A stretch of 64,000 bases of DNA from Paludibacteraceae bacterium (GTDB lineage Bacteria > Bacteroidota > Bacteroidia > Bacteroidales > Paludibacteraceae): contig JAQVJY010000004.1 of the NCBI GenBank assembly GCA_028694915.1, positions 62,001 to 126,000 of the forward strand, read 5' to 3'. The notes under the pieces are model-generated. The model had not been told where the DNA came from and did no database searches. It saw nothing but the letters and a program-made list of their open reading frames with translations. Of this stretch, positions 1 to 10,026 are shown piece after piece. Both the position numbers and the translations under genes were made by a program. Numbering within the stretch: position 1 is the first letter of the stretch; every line of letters starts with the position of its first letter.

Positions 1-969
1 GGTAAAAGCAACGATCATAATTGCGAATACAAAATTATACCAAAAACTGGTATTATCCATGAAAACTCGCATAAAGTTACTAACACCTTCTGCATTAAAT
101 CCAGCGAGCATAATTGGCACCATCATAATGGCTTGCGCAAAGATGATAGGCATTACACCTGCAGCATTTACTTTCAATGGAATATACTGACGTACACCAC
201 CGTATTGTTTGTTACCAACTACTCGTTTTGCATATTGCACAGGCACTTTACGAGTACCTTGTACTAATAAAATACTAGCAGCAATAACCAATAGCAATAC
301 AACTATTTCACCAAGGAACATAATCAAACCACCACCAGCGTCGCCTGAACGAGAGATGAACTCTTGAATAATAGCAGCAGGGAAACGAGCGATGATACCA
401 ATCATAATGATCATGGAAATACCATTACCAATACCTTTATCAGTCATACGCTCACCAAGCCACATCACAAACATAGAGCCAGCACAAAGAATTACTGTTG
501 AAGAGATGCTAAACCACAAACCCGAAGGTAGTGCAGCACCTGCTTGTCCCAACTGAACGCTTAGGTTAATTAAATAGGAAGGACCTTGTAACAAAAGAAT
601 CGCAACTGTTAGATAACGAGTTAATTGATTCATTTTGCGACGTCCACTTTCTCCATCTCGTTGCATCTTTTGGAAATAAGGAACTGCTATAGTTAGCAAT
701 TGAATAACAATAGAGGCTGAGATGTAAGGCATAATTCCTAACGCAAAAATTGAAGCGTTAGAGAACGCACCTCCAGAGAACATATCTAACAACGAAAGCA
801 ACCCACCGCTTGTTTGTGATTTCAAAGCGGTAAGTGCACTCGGATCAATACCTGGAAGAACGATAAACGAACCAAAACGATAAATTAAAATAAATAAAAT
901 TGTCGTTAAGATTTTTGAGCGTAAATCCTCAATCTTCCAAATATTTTTAAAAGTCTCTAGTAATTTCAT
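1..969 (-). CDS. secY: Protein translocase subunit SecY (partial, C-terminus beyond window)
   Basis: Channel subunit of the Sec translocon in the inner membrane. The 323 visible residues start MKLLETFKNIWKIEDLRSKI and contain hydrophobic segments separated by typical SecY loops such as GVMPIIFAQA and LGERMTDKGIGNG. About 120 C-terminal residues lie outside the window. The gene starts 4 bases after rplO, the usual end of the spc ribosomal operon, so it is almost certainly cotranscribed with it. Confidence 0.96.
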   Translation of the reverse strand, partial: MKLLETFKNIWKIEDLRSKILTTILFILIYRFGSFIVLPGIDPSALTALKSQTSGGLLSLLDMFSGGAFSNASIFALGIMPYISASIVIQLLTIAVPYFQKMQRDGESGRRKMNQLTRYLTVAILLLQGPSYLINLSVQLGQAGAALPSGLWFSISSTVILCAGSMFVMWLGERMTDKGIGNGISMIIMIGIIARFPAAIIQEFISRSGDAGGGLIMFLGEIVVLLLVIAASILLVQGTRKVPVQYAKRVVGNKQYGGVRQYIPLKVNAAGVMPIIFAQAIMMVPIMLAGFNAEGVSNFMRVFMDNTSFWYNFVFAIMIVAFT

Positions 970-973
970 TGTA

Positions 974-1420
974 TTACAATTTTACTACACTTCCACCAAC
1001 TGCAACGATAGCGTCTTCAGCAGCTTTAGAAAATGCGTGTGCTTCTACTTCTAGTTTAGCAGTCAATGAACCTTTAGCTAAAATTTTAACTAATTGGCTT
1101 TTTGTAATAAAGCCAGCTTGGATTAAAGCCGCTAAATCGATTTTAGTTGCTTTTGTAGCTTCAGCTAATGTTTGAAGGGTATCCAAATTAATAGCTTTGT
1201 ACTCTACACGATTAATATTGTTAAAACCAAACTTAGGCAAACGGCGTTGCAAAGGCATCTGACCGCCTTCGAAACCAATTTTACGTGAGTAACCTGAACG
1301 CGATTTTGCGCCCTTGTGACCACGTGTAGAAGTACCGCCTTTACCAGAACCAGTACCACGACCTAAACGTTTATTGGTTTTTACAGAACCCATTGCGGGT
1401 GTAATGTTACTTAAATTCAT
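974..1420 (-). CDS. rplO: 50S ribosomal protein L15
   Basis: uL15, 148 residues, normal family length. The N-terminus carries the family's glycine- and basic-rich stretch (RLGRGTGSGKGGTSTRGHKG), which threads into 23S rRNA. It sits between rpmD and secY as in most bacteria. The 33-base gap to rpmD shows no promoter-like element. Confidence 0.97.
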   Translation of the reverse strand: MNLSNITPAMGSVKTNKRLGRGTGSGKGGTSTRGHKGAKSRSGYSRKIGFEGGQMPLQRRLPKFGFNNINRVEYKAINLDTLQTLAEATKATKIDLAALIQAGFITKSQLVKILAKGSLTAKLEVEAHAFSKAAEDAIVAVGGSVVKL

Positions 1421-1453
1421 ATCTTTTTTTGTTTAAAGATTTTACCAATGTTA

Positions 1454-1630
1454 TTAGTCTACTATTTTTACCAAGTGTTTCACTTTTTGCACCATTCCTA
1501 AAATAGAAGGTGTAGCTTCGTGCTCAACTACGGCATTCATCTTTTTTAGTCCAAGTGCATCTAAAGTCAATTTTTGAACTTTAGGACATTTGATTCTGCT
1601 TTTTACTTGTTGAATTTTTATTGTTGCCAT
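1454..1630 (-). CDS. rpmD: 50S ribosomal protein L30
   Basis: uL30, a small 58-residue protein of the large subunit. Translation from 1630 gives MATIKIQQVKSRIKCPK at the N-terminus and ends KHLVKIVD before TAA at 1454-1456. Length and position between rpsE and rplO match the family. The start is 12 bases after the rpsE stop. Confidence 0.95.
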   Translation of the reverse strand: MATIKIQQVKSRIKCPKVQKLTLDALGLKKMNAVVEHEATPSILGMVQKVKHLVKIVD

Positions 1631-1642
1631 AATTATCTAGTT

Positions 1643-2161
1643 TTAACCTTTAAACACTTTTTCCATAGAAACACCTCTGTTCTGTGCTACTGTATAAGCA
1701 TCACGCAATTCGCCTAAAGCCGAAAATGTTGCTTTTACCAAGTTGTGAGGGTTAGAAGAACCTTTTGACTTAGCCAAAACGTCTGTTACACCAACACTTT
1801 CAAGAACAGCACGCATAGCACCACCAGCTTTAACACCGGTACCTTGAGATGCAGGGTGAAGAAAAACTTCAGCACCTCCAAAACGAGCGATTTGTTCGTG
1901 AGGGATTGTTCCTTTGTGAACTGGGACACGAATCAAGTTTTTCTTTGCAGCTTCAACGCCTTTAGCGATAGCAGCAGTTACTTCACCAGCTTTACCAAGT
2001 CCCCAACCAACGATGCCATTTTCATTACCTACCACTACGATAGCAGAGAAGCTAAATGCACGTCCTCCTTTTGTAACTTTTGTAACACGATTAATGGCTA
2101 CCAAACGATCTTTTAATTCGATATCGTTTGTTGTTTTTACTCTGTTATTATTTTCTGACAT
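1643..2161 (-). CDS. rpsE: 30S ribosomal protein S5
   Basis: uS5, 172 residues. The dsRNA-binding-like N-terminal domain ([21 protein letters not shown]) and the C-terminal domain ([19 protein letters not shown]) are both present. S5 helps form the mRNA entry site and affects decoding fidelity. It follows rplR by 9 bases in the spc operon order. Confidence 0.97.
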   Translation of the reverse strand: MSENNNRVKTTNDIELKDRLVAINRVTKVTKGGRAFSFSAIVVVGNENGIVGWGLGKAGEVTAAIAKGVEAAKKNLIRVPVHKGTIPHEQIARFGGAEVFLHPASQGTGVKAGGAMRAVLESVGVTDVLAKSKGSSNPHNLVKATFSALGELRDAYTVAQNRGVSMEKVFKG

Positions 2162-2170
2162 AGTTGTTTA

Positions 2171-2515
2171 TTAAAATTTAAGTCCACCTTTACGAGCAGC
2201 ATCTGCCAATTCTTTCACTCTACCGTGATACAAATAACCATTACGGTCAAAAATCACTGTGGTTACACCACTTTCTTGTGCTTTTTTAGCAACAAGTTCT
2301 CCAACTTTGGCAGCTTGTTCTTTTTTGGTCATTTTATCTTTAATGCCCAATGAAGAAGCCGAAGCCAAGGTTTTGCCTGCAACATCGTCAATGACTTGTG
2401 CATAAATTTGCGCGTTGCTACGGAATACCGTTAAACGTGGTAATTCAGCAGTACCACTCACTCTGTGACGAATGTGTGCTTTTATCTTTAATCTTCTTTC
2501 TAATTTTCCAGTCAT
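2171..2515 (-). CDS. rplR: 50S ribosomal protein L18
   Basis: uL18, 114 residues; binds 5S rRNA together with L5. Recognised from [24 protein letters not shown] sequence (here [20 protein letters not shown]) and the C-terminal [20 protein letters not shown] block. Complete, with normal length and neighbours. Confidence 0.97.
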   Translation of the reverse strand: MTGKLERRLKIKAHIRHRVSGTAELPRLTVFRSNAQIYAQVIDDVAGKTLASASSLGIKDKMTKKEQAAKVGELVAKKAQESGVTTVIFDRNGYLYHGRVKELADAARKGGLKF

Positions 2516-2536
2516 AATCTTACTAGTTTACGTAAA

Positions 2537-3088
2537 TTATTTACCTGCTGTTTTACCAGCTTTTCTACGAATAACTTCGCCTTTGAATTTAACACCTTTT
2601 CCTTTGTAAGGTTCTGGTTTGCGGAACGAACGAATCTTAGCGCAAACTTGTCCGATTAATTGTTTATCAGCACTTTCGAATACAATTAAAGGGTTTTGGT
2701 TACGTTCAGAAACAGTTTGAACTTTTACTTCATCAGGCAAGCCTAAGAAGATGTTGTGTGTATAACCAAGAGCAAGTTCTAACACTTGTCCATTGTTTGA
2801 AGCGCGGTAACCCACACCTACCAGTTCTAATGTTTTTTTGTAACCTTCTGAAACTCCTACAACCATGTTGTGAATCAAAGAACGATACAAACCGTGCATG
2901 GCACGATTTTCTTTTTCATCATCAGGACGAGTTACATGGCATACGCCATCTTCCACTGCAACAGTGATAGCTGGATTAACCACTTGTTTTAACTCACCTT
3001 TAGGACCTTTTACTGTCACTTCACCGTTATTTACGGTAATAGTAACACCAGCAGGTAATTCGATTGGTAATTTTCCTATTCTTGACAT
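2537..3088 (-). CDS. rplF: 50S ribosomal protein L6
   Basis: uL6, 183 residues from the chosen start MSRIGKLPIELPAGV at 3088. An in-frame ATG at 3136 would add 16 residues unlike any L6 and overlap the end of rpsH. The inner start is also preceded by a strong AAGGAGG at a 7-base spacing, which settles the choice. The C-terminal motif EPYKGKGVKFKGEVIRRKAGK is diagnostic. L6 lies near the factor-binding site of the 50S subunit. Confidence 0.96.
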   Translation of the reverse strand: MSRIGKLPIELPAGVTITVNNGEVTVKGPKGELKQVVNPAITVAVEDGVCHVTRPDDEKENRAMHGLYRSLIHNMVVGVSEGYKKTLELVGVGYRASNNGQVLELALGYTHNIFLGLPDEVKVQTVSERNQNPLIVFESADKQLIGQVCAKIRSFRKPEPYKGKGVKFKGEVIRRKAGKTAGK

Positions 3089-3095
3089 TATTATT

Positions 3096-3102
3096 CCTCC
3101 TT
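3096..3102 (-). promoter_or_regulatory. Strong Shine-Dalgarno site of rplF
   Basis: AAGGAGG on the - strand, 7 bases before the rplF ATG at 3088. Bacteroidota mRNAs usually lack such a site, so this one both fixes the rplF start and stands out among its neighbours. Confidence 0.75.
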
Positions 3103-3104
3103 CA

Positions 3105-3500
3105 TTAATAGATGTAACATAAAACTTCGCCGCCAATCTTTTGTTCGCGAGCTTCTTTGTCGGTCATTACACCTTTCGATGTAGAAAGAATAGCAATACC
3201 TAAGCCGTTCAATACGCGTGGCATGTCTTTGTAGCCAACATATTTACGTAAACCAGGAGTCGATACTCTAATCATTTTTTTCACCGCATTAACTTTGTTA
3301 ATCGGATCATACTTCAAGGCAATTTTAATTGAACCTTGAGGGCCTTCTTCTACAAACTTGTAGTTTAAGATGTAGCCTTTGTCAAAAAGAACTTTTGTAA
3401 TTTCTTTTTTCAAATTAGATGCAGGAACTTCAACCACTCTATGATTAGCTTGAATGGCGTTTCGCAATCTAGTTAAATAATCTGCAATTGGATCTGTCAT
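3105..3500 (-). CDS. rpsH: 30S ribosomal protein S8
   Basis: uS8, 131 residues, starting MTDPIADYLTRLRNAI and ending with the family signature STSKGVMTDKEAREQKIGGEVLCYIY. S8 is a primary 16S rRNA binder and, in Escherichia coli, the repressor of the spc operon. Unusually for this tightly packed operon, 117 bases with three inverted repeats separate it from rpsN upstream. Confidence 0.97.
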   Translation of the reverse strand: MTDPIADYLTRLRNAIQANHRVVEVPASNLKKEITKVLFDKGYILNYKFVEEGPQGSIKIALKYDPINKVNAVKKMIRVSTPGLRKYVGYKDMPRVLNGLGIAILSTSKGVMTDKEAREQKIGGEVLCYIY

Positions 3501-3519
3501 AAAATTAAATTTAAATTGA

Positions 3520-3604
3520 TCCCGACAATCGGGACAATATTTAGTTAATATCTCTATCTGATATTGAAACGGCGAATTACTCCTTCATAAAAAAAGAGTA
3601 ATTC
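3520..3604 (-). promoter_or_regulatory. Three inverted repeats between rpsN and rpsH
   Basis: In the 117-base gap the sequence shows GAATTACTC/GAGTAATTC (3574-3582 with 3596-3604, 13-base loop), AATATC/GATATT (3547-3552 with 3560-3565) and TCCCGA/TCGGGA (3520-3525 with 3529-3534). No T-run follows the stems, so termination is unlikely. An RNA element for feedback by S8 or for mRNA processing is an inference from position only. Confidence 0.45.
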
Positions 3605-3617
3605 ATCGTTATAAATA

Positions 3618-3887
3618 CTACCAACTAGCTTTCTTTACACCTGGTATCAAGCCGGCTGAAGCCATTTCGCGGAACTGAATACGCGAAATTCCGAATTGAC
3701 GCATGTAACCTTTTGGACGACCGGTGATTTTACAACGGTTGTGTAAACGTACATACGAAGCATTTTTAGGTAAAAGCTGAAGTGATTCATAGTCGCCAGC
3801 AGCCAATAACGTTTTACGTTTTTCAGCATATTTAGCCACCATTTTAGCGCGTTTTACCTCGCGAGCTTTCATTGATTCTTTTGCCAT
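3618..3887 (-). CDS. rpsN: 30S ribosomal protein S14 (zinc-free long form)
   Basis: uS14, 89 residues, the long form that lacks the CxxC zinc ribbon. It begins [20 protein letters not shown] and ends [20 protein letters not shown] followed by KASW, matching the family C-terminus. It lies between rplE and rpsH, the standard spc position. Confidence 0.96.
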   Translation of the reverse strand: MAKESMKAREVKRAKMVAKYAEKRKTLLAAGDYESLQLLPKNASYVRLHNRCKITGRPKGYMRQFGISRIQFREMASAGLIPGVKKASW

Positions 3888-3902
3888 TTTTGTATCTCTT
3901 TA

Positions 3903-4448
3903 TTAGTTTTTCTTAAATGGTAATCCGAATTCTTTCAACAACGCAAAACCTTCTTCGTCAGTTTTAGCAGTTGTTACAAAGGTGATGTTCATACCTAACA
4001 ATTTTGAAATCCCATCGATATTGATTTCAGGGAAAATAATTTGTTCGGTAATACCCAACGTGTAATTACCACGTCCATCAAGTTTCGAGTCAATACCTTT
4101 GAAGTCACGAATACGAGGTAAAGCTACTCTTACCAAACGTTCCAAAAATTCGTACATTTTTTTATCTCTCAATGTTACGCGAACGCCAATAGGCATTTTT
4201 TTACGTAATTTGAAGTTAGCGATGTCTTTTTTAGAAATCGTTGGCACAGCTTTTTGACCAGTAATAGTAGTCATTTCTACGATTGCAGTATCGATAATTT
4301 TTTTATCGGCAACGGCAATTCCTAAACCTTGATTCAATACAATTTTTTCAAGGCGAGGCACTTCCATAACGGATTTGTAACCAAATTCCTTAGTCAAAGC
4401 AGGAACAATGCGTTCCAAATAATCTTGTTTTAAGCTATCTGTTGTCAT
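3903..4448 (-). CDS. rplE: 50S ribosomal protein L5
   Basis: uL5, 181 residues; binds 5S rRNA and contacts the P-site tRNA. Recognised by [35 protein letters not shown] and [19 protein letters not shown]. Its ATG overlaps the rplX stop by one base (TAATG), which suggests translational coupling. A GGGGAGG element lies 10 bases upstream, inside the end of rplX. Confidence 0.97.
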   Translation of the reverse strand: MTTDSLKQDYLERIVPALTKEFGYKSVMEVPRLEKIVLNQGLGIAVADKKIIDTAIVEMTTITGQKAVPTISKKDIANFKLRKKMPIGVRVTLRDKKMYEFLERLVRVALPRIRDFKGIDSKLDGRGNYTLGITEQIIFPEINIDGISKLLGMNITFVTTAKTDEEGFALLKEFGLPFKKN

Positions 4449-4768
4449 TATTTAATTTCCTCCCCTGATTTTTTTGAATAACGAACTAATTTGCCTTCAG
4501 CATTTTCGCGACGGCCAATGCGAGTTGGTTTTCCTGTTTTAGGATCCACTACATTTAAGTTCGAAATATGCAAAGCAGATTCTTGTTTTACAATACCACC
4601 TTGTGGATTTTTAGCGTTAGGCTTGGTACTTTTTGATACCATATTCACACCTTCAACAATAGCACGGTTTTTGTCAACTAGCACTTCCAATACACGACCG
4701 GTTTTGCCTTTGTCTTCACCTGCATTTACGTAAACGGTGTCGCCTTTTTTTATGTGTAACTTACTCAT
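4448..4768 (-). CDS. rplX: 50S ribosomal protein L24
   Basis: uL24, 106 residues, an assembly initiator of the large subunit. The KOW motif is visible at the start ([20 protein letters not shown]), followed by [20 protein letters not shown]. Gene order rplN-rplX-rplE is canonical. Confidence 0.97.
   Translation of the reverse strand: MSKLHIKKGDTVYVNAGEDKGKTGRVLEVLVDKNRAIVEGVNMVSKSTKPNAKNPQGGIVKQESALHISNLNVVDPKTGKPTRIGRRENAEGKLVRYSKKSGEEIK
4459..4465 (-). promoter_or_regulatory. Shine-Dalgarno-like site of rplE
   Basis: GGGGAGG on the - strand, 10 bases before the rplE ATG and within the last codons of rplX. The spacing is slightly long, but the core GGAGG is complete. It is one of five such sites seen in this window. 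Confidence 0.55.
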
Positions 4769-4790
4769 TATTTTACTGTTTTACAATTTG

Positions 4791-5156
4791 TTAAAGCACT
4801 TCTGGTGCAAGTGAAATAATTTTCATATTGGTAGCACGTAATTCACGAGCTACAGGCCCAAAAATACGGCTGCCACGCATTTCACCACCGTTATTCAATA
4901 GCACACAAGCGTTGTCGTCGAAACGAATATAAGAACCGTCGGGACGACCTACTTCTTTTTTCGTACGTACTACTACTGCTTTCGATACGCTACCTTTTTT
5001 TACATCACCCGATGGGATGGCACTCTTAACAGCTACTACGATTACGTCACCAATAGAAGCGTAACGTTTTCCTGTTCCACCTAATACACGGATACACAAA
5101 ACTTCTTTTGCTCCGCTGTTATCGGCTACTCTAAGTCTGGATTCTTGTTGTATCAT
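4791..5156 (-). CDS. rplN: 50S ribosomal protein L14
   Basis: uL14, 121 residues, beginning [20 protein letters not shown] and ending [21 protein letters not shown]14 forms part of the intersubunit bridge B8 and contacts L19. It is complete and follows rpsQ by 2 bases. Confidence 0.97.
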   Translation of the reverse strand: MIQQESRLRVADNSGAKEVLCIRVLGGTGKRYASIGDVIVVAVKSAIPSGDVKKGSVSKAVVVRTKKEVGRPDGSYIRFDDNACVLLNNGGEMRGSRIFGPVARELRATNMKIISLAPEVL

Positions 5157-5158
5157 AA

Positions 5159-5416
5159 TTACTTAGCTCTTTCGATAATTTCTACTAATCTCCATCTTTT
5201 GGTTTTACTCAATGGACGAGTTTCCATGATGCGTACGGTATCACCGATATTGCATTCATTTTTTTCGTCATGCGCATGGTATTTCTTCGTTTTATTAACG
5301 AATTTACCATAGATAGGGTGTTTCTCTTTCCATTTCACTGCAACGGTAATGGACTTATCCATTTTATTGCTGAAAACAACACCGATTCTTTCTTTTCTTA
5401 AATTTCTTGTTTCCAT
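5159..5416 (-). CDS. rpsQ: 30S ribosomal protein S17
   Basis: uS17, 85 residues from [20 protein letters not shown]. An in-frame ATG at 5428 overlaps the rpmC stop as TAATG and would add only MIIQ. Related Bacteroidales S17 proteins begin [10 protein letters not shown], so the inner start is preferred, though the coupled outer start cannot be excluded. The signature [20 protein letters not shown] is clear. Confidence 0.93.
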   Translation of the reverse strand: METRNLRKERIGVVFSNKMDKSITVAVKWKEKHPIYGKFVNKTKKYHAHDEKNECNIGDTVRIMETRPLSKTKRWRLVEIIERAK

Positions 5417-5427
5417 TTGGATAATCA

Positions 5428-5625
5428 TTATTGTTGTTGAAGTTCACGTTGACGCAATTCTGTCGCAAAACGCGCAATGGTTTTACGAGATTCTCTTATT
5501 TGAGCTGGATTGTCAATTGGAGAAATGGCGTGATTCAGGGTAAGACGAGATAAGTGTTCTTTTTCTGCGTCTAAACGTTCCCGAATTTCATTTGTTGTTA
5601 ATTCTTTTATTTCTCTTGTTTTCAT
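5428..5625 (-). CDS. rpmC: 50S ribosomal protein L29
   Basis: uL29, 65 residues, a small two-helix protein at the polypeptide exit tunnel. It begins [20 protein letters not shown] and contains the family's [20 protein letters not shown] region. It lies between rplP and rpsQ as expected. Confidence 0.96.
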   Translation of the reverse strand: MKTREIKELTTNEIRERLDAEKEHLSRLTLNHAISPIDNPAQIRESRKTIARFATELRQRELQQQ

Positions 5626-5630
5626 AATCC

Positions 5631-6062
5631 TTAAACGTTTTGAGTTGGGTCATAATCACGTCTTACGACGAACTTAGTAGCAATTGGTAATTTTTGAGCT
5701 GCGAGGCGTAAAGCTTCTTTTGCAACTTCAAAAGGTACACCTTCTACTTCAATAAGCATACGGCCAGGGCTAACTGGTGCCACGAAACCTTCTGGAGCAC
5801 CTTTACCCTTACCCATACGTACGTCAGCAGGTTTTCTGGTTATTGGTTTGTCTGGGAAAATGCGGATCCAGATTTGACCTTGACGTTGCATGTAACGAGT
5901 TACTGCCACACGAGCTGCTTCAATCTGACGACCTGTAATCCATATCGTTCCTAACGATTTGATGCCAAAAGAACCGAACGCCAGCTGATTTCCTCGTTGA
6001 GCGATGCCTTTTGGATGGCCATCTTGCTGTCTTCTGTATTTTGTCTTTTTAGGTTGTAACAT
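5631..6062 (-). CDS. rplP: 50S ribosomal protein L16
   Basis: uL16, 143 residues, needed for the peptidyl transferase centre. Signatures: [35 protein letters not shown] and the loop [20 protein letters not shown], which reaches towards the A-site tRNA. Complete, with canonical neighbours rpsC and rpmC. Confidence 0.97.
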   Translation of the reverse strand: MLQPKKTKYRRQQDGHPKGIAQRGNQLAFGSFGIKSLGTIWITGRQIEAARVAVTRYMQRQGQIWIRIFPDKPITRKPADVRMGKGKGAPEGFVAPVSPGRMLIEVEGVPFEVAKEALRLAAQKLPIATKFVVRRDYDPTQNV

Positions 6063-6092
6063 AATTTGTATAATTCAAATTCGTTCGATAAA

Positions 6093-6824
6093 TTATTTTT
6101 TTCTCTTTCTGAAGCTCTTACCGTTGTTGCTTCTTTCGTTATTGGCTGGACCACGACCGCTATCTTTAGAAGCAGCGAATTGTGGAGCTAAGTCTTTTTT
6201 ACCATAGATTTCGCCACGGCAAATCCAAACTTTAATACCAATAAGACCTACTTTTGTCAATGCTTCTGCATGACAATAGTCGATATCTGCGCGGAATGTG
6301 TGCAATGGAGTACGACCTTCTTTGTACATTTCCGAGCGAGCCATTTCAGCGCCATTCAAACGACCAGATACCATTACTTTGATACCTTCAGCACCCATAC
6401 GCATGGTAGAGGCTATAGCCATTTTTACAGCACGACGGTAAGCAATTTTGCCTTCCACTTGACGAGCGATGTTATTTGCAACAATCACAGCATCCAAGTC
6501 TGGACGTTTTACTTCGAAGATGTTGATTTGAACATCTTTGTCAGTAATTTTCTTCAGTTCTTCCTTCAACTTATCGACTTCTTGTCCACCCTTTCCGATG
6601 ATCATACCGGGGCGAGCAGTGCAGACAGTAATAGTAACAAGTTTAAGTGTACGTTCTATAATGATTCTTGATAAACTGGCTTTAGCAAGACGGGCATTGA
6701 GATATTTTCTGATTTTGCTGTCTTCGAGTAAAGTGTCACCATAATTGTTGCCACCATACCAGTTTGAATCCCAACCGCGAATAATACCAAGGCGGTTGCT
6801 AATCGGATTAATTTTCTGTCCCAT
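6093..6824 (-). CDS. rpsC: 30S ribosomal protein S3
   Basis: uS3, 243 residues, part of the mRNA entry channel and helicase activity of the ribosome. The KH domain GxxG loop is visible as [19 protein letters not shown], and the C-terminal domain as [21 protein letters not shown] basic tail ([10 protein letters not shown]) closes the protein. Normal length. Confidence 0.97.
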   Translation of the reverse strand: MGQKINPISNRLGIIRGWDSNWYGGNNYGDTLLEDSKIRKYLNARLAKASLSRIIIERTLKLVTITVCTARPGMIIGKGGQEVDKLKEELKKITDKDVQINIFEVKRPDLDAVIVANNIARQVEGKIAYRRAVKMAIASTMRMGAEGIKVMVSGRLNGAEMARSEMYKEGRTPLHTFRADIDYCHAEALTKVGLIGIKVWICRGEIYGKKDLAPQFAASKDSGRGPANNERSNNGKSFRKRKK

Positions 6825-6829
6825 CTAGC

Positions 6830-7240
6830 TTAATTTTGATTATCGTTAGTATTCTTAGTGTCTACAAACAACGTTACGTGGTTGGAACGTTTACGAATAC
6901 GGTATCCACGTCCTTGTGGAGCGGTACGTAATCTTTTGAGCATGCGAGCAGAGTCTACATGCACTCCACTAACATATAAATTACCGTTTTCTGCTTTTTG
7001 CTCGGTTTTTTGTTCCCAGTTAGCAATGGCAGAACGAAGTAATTTTTCCATTCTTCCTGAAGCTTCTTTAGTTGAAAATTTCAAAACACTAAGTGCTTTG
7101 TTTACTTCCATACCGCGAATCATGTCAGCGACCAAACGCATCTTACGAGGCGAAGTTGGCACGTTGTTCAATTTCGCAAAGTAAATTGACTTCAGGGCTT
7201 CTTTTCTTTCTTCGGCAGATATTCTTTTTCTTGCACCCAT
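6830..7240 (-). CDS. rplV: 50S ribosomal protein L22
   Basis: uL22, 136 residues, lining the exit tunnel. Signatures: [20 protein letters not shown] near the N-terminus and the tunnel loop region [20 protein letters not shown] near the C-terminus, where macrolide-resistance changes occur in other species; no obvious alteration is seen. Between rpsS and rpsC as usual. Confidence 0.97.
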   Translation of the reverse strand: MGARKRISAEERKEALKSIYFAKLNNVPTSPRKMRLVADMIRGMEVNKALSVLKFSTKEASGRMEKLLRSAIANWEQKTEQKAENGNLYVSGVHVDSARMLKRLRTAPQGRGYRIRKRSNHVTLFVDTKNTNDNQN

Positions 7241-7285
7241 TTTTATTTCTGTTTTTTTTGTTTTACAAAATTAATGTGCAACGGA

Positions 7286-7552
7286 TTATTTCTTTTTACC
7301 ACCGTGACCGCGGAAATTACGTGTAGGAGAGAACTCACCGAGTTTATGACCTACCATATTTTCTGTTACGTACACAGGAATAAATTTATTACCGTTGTGA
7401 ACTGCAATTGTATGACCTACGAAATCAGGTGAAATCATCGAAGCACGTGCCCATGTTTTAACAACGGTTTTTTTGCCGCTCTCATTCATGTCGAGCACCT
7501 TCTTTTCGAGTTTCAGGTTGATATACGGTCCTTTTTTTAATGAACGACTCAT
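7286..7552 (-). CDS. rpsS: 30S ribosomal protein S19
   Basis: uS19, 88 residues, located in the head of the 30S subunit. It begins [20 protein letters not shown] and ends [19 protein letters not shown], both diagnostic. The S10 operon order rplB-rpsS-rplV is kept. Confidence 0.97.
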   Translation of the reverse strand: MSRSLKKGPYINLKLEKKVLDMNESGKKTVVKTWARASMISPDFVGHTIAVHNGNKFIPVYVTENMVGHKLGEFSPTRNFRGHGGKKK

Positions 7553-7574
7553 ATTATTTACTGTTCTTTAAGCG

Positions 7575-8399
7575 TTATTTTTTCTTTCTTTCAATAATAT
7601 ATTGGCTCGATTGCTTTTTAGGAGCACGGGTTTTCTTACCCTTAGCCAACAAGCCTTTGCGTGAACGTGGGTGACCACCTGATGCACGTCCTTCGCCACC
7701 ACCCATTGGGTGATCGACTGGGTTCATTGCTACACCGCGAACGCGAGGACGACGTCCAAGCCAGCGGCTACGACCTGCTTTACCTGATCTTTCGAGGGCA
7801 TGGTCAGCATTTCCTACGCTTCCTACTGTAGCTTTGCAAGTTCCAAGAATTTTGCGAGTTTCACCTGAAGGTAATTTTACGATAACGTATTTATCTTCAC
7901 GTGAAGTGATTTGCGCAAAAGTTCCTGCTGAACGAACCAAAGCAGCACCTTGACCTGGGCGAAGTTCAATATTGTGAACAATCGTACCAAGTGGAATGTT
8001 TTCCAAAGGAAGTGTATTTCCAACTTCAGGAGCGGCTTGCGCACCTGAGAGTAATGTTTGACCAACTTGCAATCCGTTTGGTGCAAGAATGTAACTTTTT
8101 TCACCATCAGCGTAATACAACAACGCAATACGAGCCGAACGATTTGGATCGTACTCGATACTTTTCACTGTTGCTGGAACGCCGTCTTTGTTACGTCGAA
8201 AATCAATTACTCTGTATTTTCTCTTGTGACCGCCACCAATGTAGCGCATGGTCATCTTACCGGTGTTATTACGACCGCCAGATTTTCCGAAACCACCTAC
8301 AAGAGATTTTTCTGGTGCACTGGCAGTAATTGTGTCGAATGCACCAATAATCTTGTGTCTCTGCCCCGGTGTTATGGGGTTTAATTTACGTACAGCCAT
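7575..8399 (-). CDS. rplB: 50S ribosomal protein L2
   Basis: uL2, 274 residues, essential for subunit association and peptidyl transfer. The family's invariant C-terminal loop is visible as [20 protein letters not shown], including the conserved histidine. Complete; begins [20 protein letters not shown]. Confidence 0.97.
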   Translation of the reverse strand: MAVRKLNPITPGQRHKIIGAFDTITASAPEKSLVGGFGKSGGRNNTGKMTMRYIGGGHKRKYRVIDFRRNKDGVPATVKSIEYDPNRSARIALLYYADGEKSYILAPNGLQVGQTLLSGAQAAPEVGNTLPLENIPLGTIVHNIELRPGQGAALVRSAGTFAQITSREDKYVIVKLPSGETRKILGTCKATVGSVGNADHALERSGKAGRSRWLGRRPRVRGVAMNPVDHPMGGGEGRASGGHPRSRKGLLAKGKKTRAPKKQSSQYIIERKKK

Positions 8400-8408
8400 T
8401 TTTGTTTA

Positions 8409-8699
8409 TTAAGTGTTGCTATAAAAATCAATTGAATCTCCATCTTTCAAGGTCACAACAGCTCTTTTATAAGCTGATGAACGACCATTGATTACGCCAC
8501 TCTTTGTGTAGCGACTTTTTGCTTTACCCTTTACGTTAGAGGTATTTACGTCGACTACTGTTACGTTATAAAGAGTTTCAACGGCGTGTTTAATCTCTAA
8601 TTTATTGGCACTTGGTACTACCTGAAAGCCAACGCGATTAAACTTTTCGCCGATTTTATTCATCTTTTCTGTAACGATCGGTTTAATGATAATTGCCAT
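8409..8699 (-). CDS. rplW: 50S ribosomal protein L23
   Basis: uL23, 96 residues, at the tunnel exit, where it docks trigger factor and SRP. Starts MAIIIKPIVTEKMNKIGEKF and contains KLEIKHAVETLYNVTVVDVN. It is preceded by AAGGAGG at a 6-base spacing, overlapping the rplD stop. Confidence 0.97.
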   Translation of the reverse strand: MAIIIKPIVTEKMNKIGEKFNRVGFQVVPSANKLEIKHAVETLYNVTVVDVNTSNVKGKAKSRYTKSGVINGRSSAYKRAVVTLKDGDSIDFYSNT

Positions 8700-8705
8700 A
8701 TTTTA

Positions 8706-8712
8706 CCTCCTT
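8706..8712 (-). promoter_or_regulatory. Strong Shine-Dalgarno site of rplW
   Basis: AAGGAGG on the - strand, 6 bases before the rplW ATG and overlapping the rplD stop codon. It is optimal by Escherichia coli rules and rare in this kind of genome. Confidence 0.7.
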
Positions 8713-9340
8713 ATGCGTTAAAGTGTTGTTCGATTTCCGCAATTGCTGACTCAACTAGCACTAAAGCCGAACAGTTCAGAATTCCGTAAGTACTTAATTC
8801 TGAAACGTTTGAAACTTTTGCCTTTGGCAAATTACGAGCTGACAAATATACGTTTTTATTTGGTTCTGATAAAATTATAAGTGACTTTTTATCAGATATT
8901 TTCAAATTATTTGTCATTGCTATAAATTCCTTCGTTTTTGGAGCTTCGAAATTGATAGAATCAACTACTACAATTTCGCCTTTAGCTGCTTTGTACGACA
9001 AGGCAGATTTACGAGCTAATTGTTTTAGTTTTTTGTTCAATTTAAAGCTATAATCGCGTGGAACTGGTCCAAATACGCGAGCACCGCCAACCAACAATGG
9101 TGAATTGATATCACCACGACGAGCACCGCCACCGCCTTTTTGACGTCCTAATTTGCGGGTAGAACCCGACATTTCGCTACGTTGTTTTGCTTTGTGTGTG
9201 CCTTGGCGTTGATTAGCCAAATATTGTTTAACGTCCAAGTAAATAGCGTGGTCGTTTGGCTCAATACCGAAAACAGAATCGTTTAATGCAACTTTTCTTC
9301 CGGTGTCTTCTCCTTTGATGTTATATACACTCAGTTCCAT
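8711..9340 (-). CDS. rplD: 50S ribosomal protein L4
   Basis: uL4, 209 residues; its extended loop lines the exit tunnel. Seen: [20 protein letters not shown], the loop [20 protein letters not shown] and [20 protein letters not shown]. In Escherichia coli L4 represses the S10 operon. The start overlaps the rplC stop by one base (TAATG). Confidence 0.97.
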   Translation of the reverse strand: MELSVYNIKGEDTGRKVALNDSVFGIEPNDHAIYLDVKQYLANQRQGTHKAKQRSEMSGSTRKLGRQKGGGGARRGDINSPLLVGGARVFGPVPRDYSFKLNKKLKQLARKSALSYKAAKGEIVVVDSINFEAPKTKEFIAMTNNLKISDKKSLIILSEPNKNVYLSARNLPKAKVSNVSELSTYGILNCSALVLVESAIAEIEQHFNA

Positions 9341-9957
9341 TATTTCTCAATTATTACGATTGAACCTTTAGCTCCAGGAACAGATCCTTTGATAAGCAAA
9401 AGATTGTGTTCTGGGATTACTTTAATTACTTGCAAGTTTTGTACAGTTACGCGATCGCCACCTGTGCGACCACCCATACGCATACCTTTGAATACTTTTG
9501 ATGGGTATGAAGATGCACCAAGCGAACCTGGAGCACGCAAACGGTTATGTTGACCGTGTGTTGCTTGTCCTACACCACCAAATCCATGACGTTTAACAAC
9601 GCCTTGGTGACCTTTTCCTTTTGAGGTTCCAACAACGTCTATCCAATCGTTTTCTTCAAACAATTCTACGGTTAAAGCGTCGCCTAATTTGAATTCTCCT
9701 TCGAATCCTTTGAACTCAACCAAGTGTCTCTTTGGAGCTACACCTGCAAGTTTACAGTGACCGATTTCAGCTTTGTTGGCATGTTTTTCTTTTTTGTCTT
9801 CAAAGCCTAATTGAACAGCACTATAACCATCTGTTTCGACAGTTTTAACTTGCGTAACTACACAGGGACCAACTTCGACAACAGTGCATGGTAAGTTTTT
9901 ACCCTCAGCACTGAAAACGGATGTCATTCCGATTTTTTTTCCAATTAATCCTGGCAT
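9340..9957 (-). CDS. rplC: 50S ribosomal protein L3
   Basis: uL3, 205 residues from [20 protein letters not shown] at 9957. An upstream in-frame ATG at 9984 adds a nine-residue extension (MITNNNLIE) not expected in the family, so it was not used. The conserved [20 protein letters not shown] loop reaches the peptidyl transferase centre. It follows rpsJ after about 70 bases with a small CGGG/CCCG hairpin near 9987-9999. Confidence 0.95.
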   Translation of the reverse strand: MPGLIGKKIGMTSVFSAEGKNLPCTVVEVGPCVVTQVKTVETDGYSAVQLGFEDKKEKHANKAEIGHCKLAGVAPKRHLVEFKGFEGEFKLGDALTVELFEENDWIDVVGTSKGKGHQGVVKRHGFGGVGQATHGQHNRLRAPGSLGASSYPSKVFKGMRMGGRTGGDRVTVQNLQVIKVIPEHNLLLIKGSVPGAKGSIVIIEK

Positions 9958-10026
9958 TTCAATTAAATTATTATTAGTTATCATTTACGGGATTTCCCCG
10001 CATTTTTTCTCTCTATAAGTTTAGAA

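Noticed and set aside
3089..3136. Sixteen-residue N-terminal extension of L6
   Set aside because: The extension is unlike any L6, overlaps the end of rpsH, and the strong Shine-Dalgarno site lies inside it.
8058..8384. Long + strand frames inside the ribosomal block
   Set aside because: They mirror rplB and other real genes on the - strand and show no protein-like features; the same holds for antisense frames elsewhere in the window.
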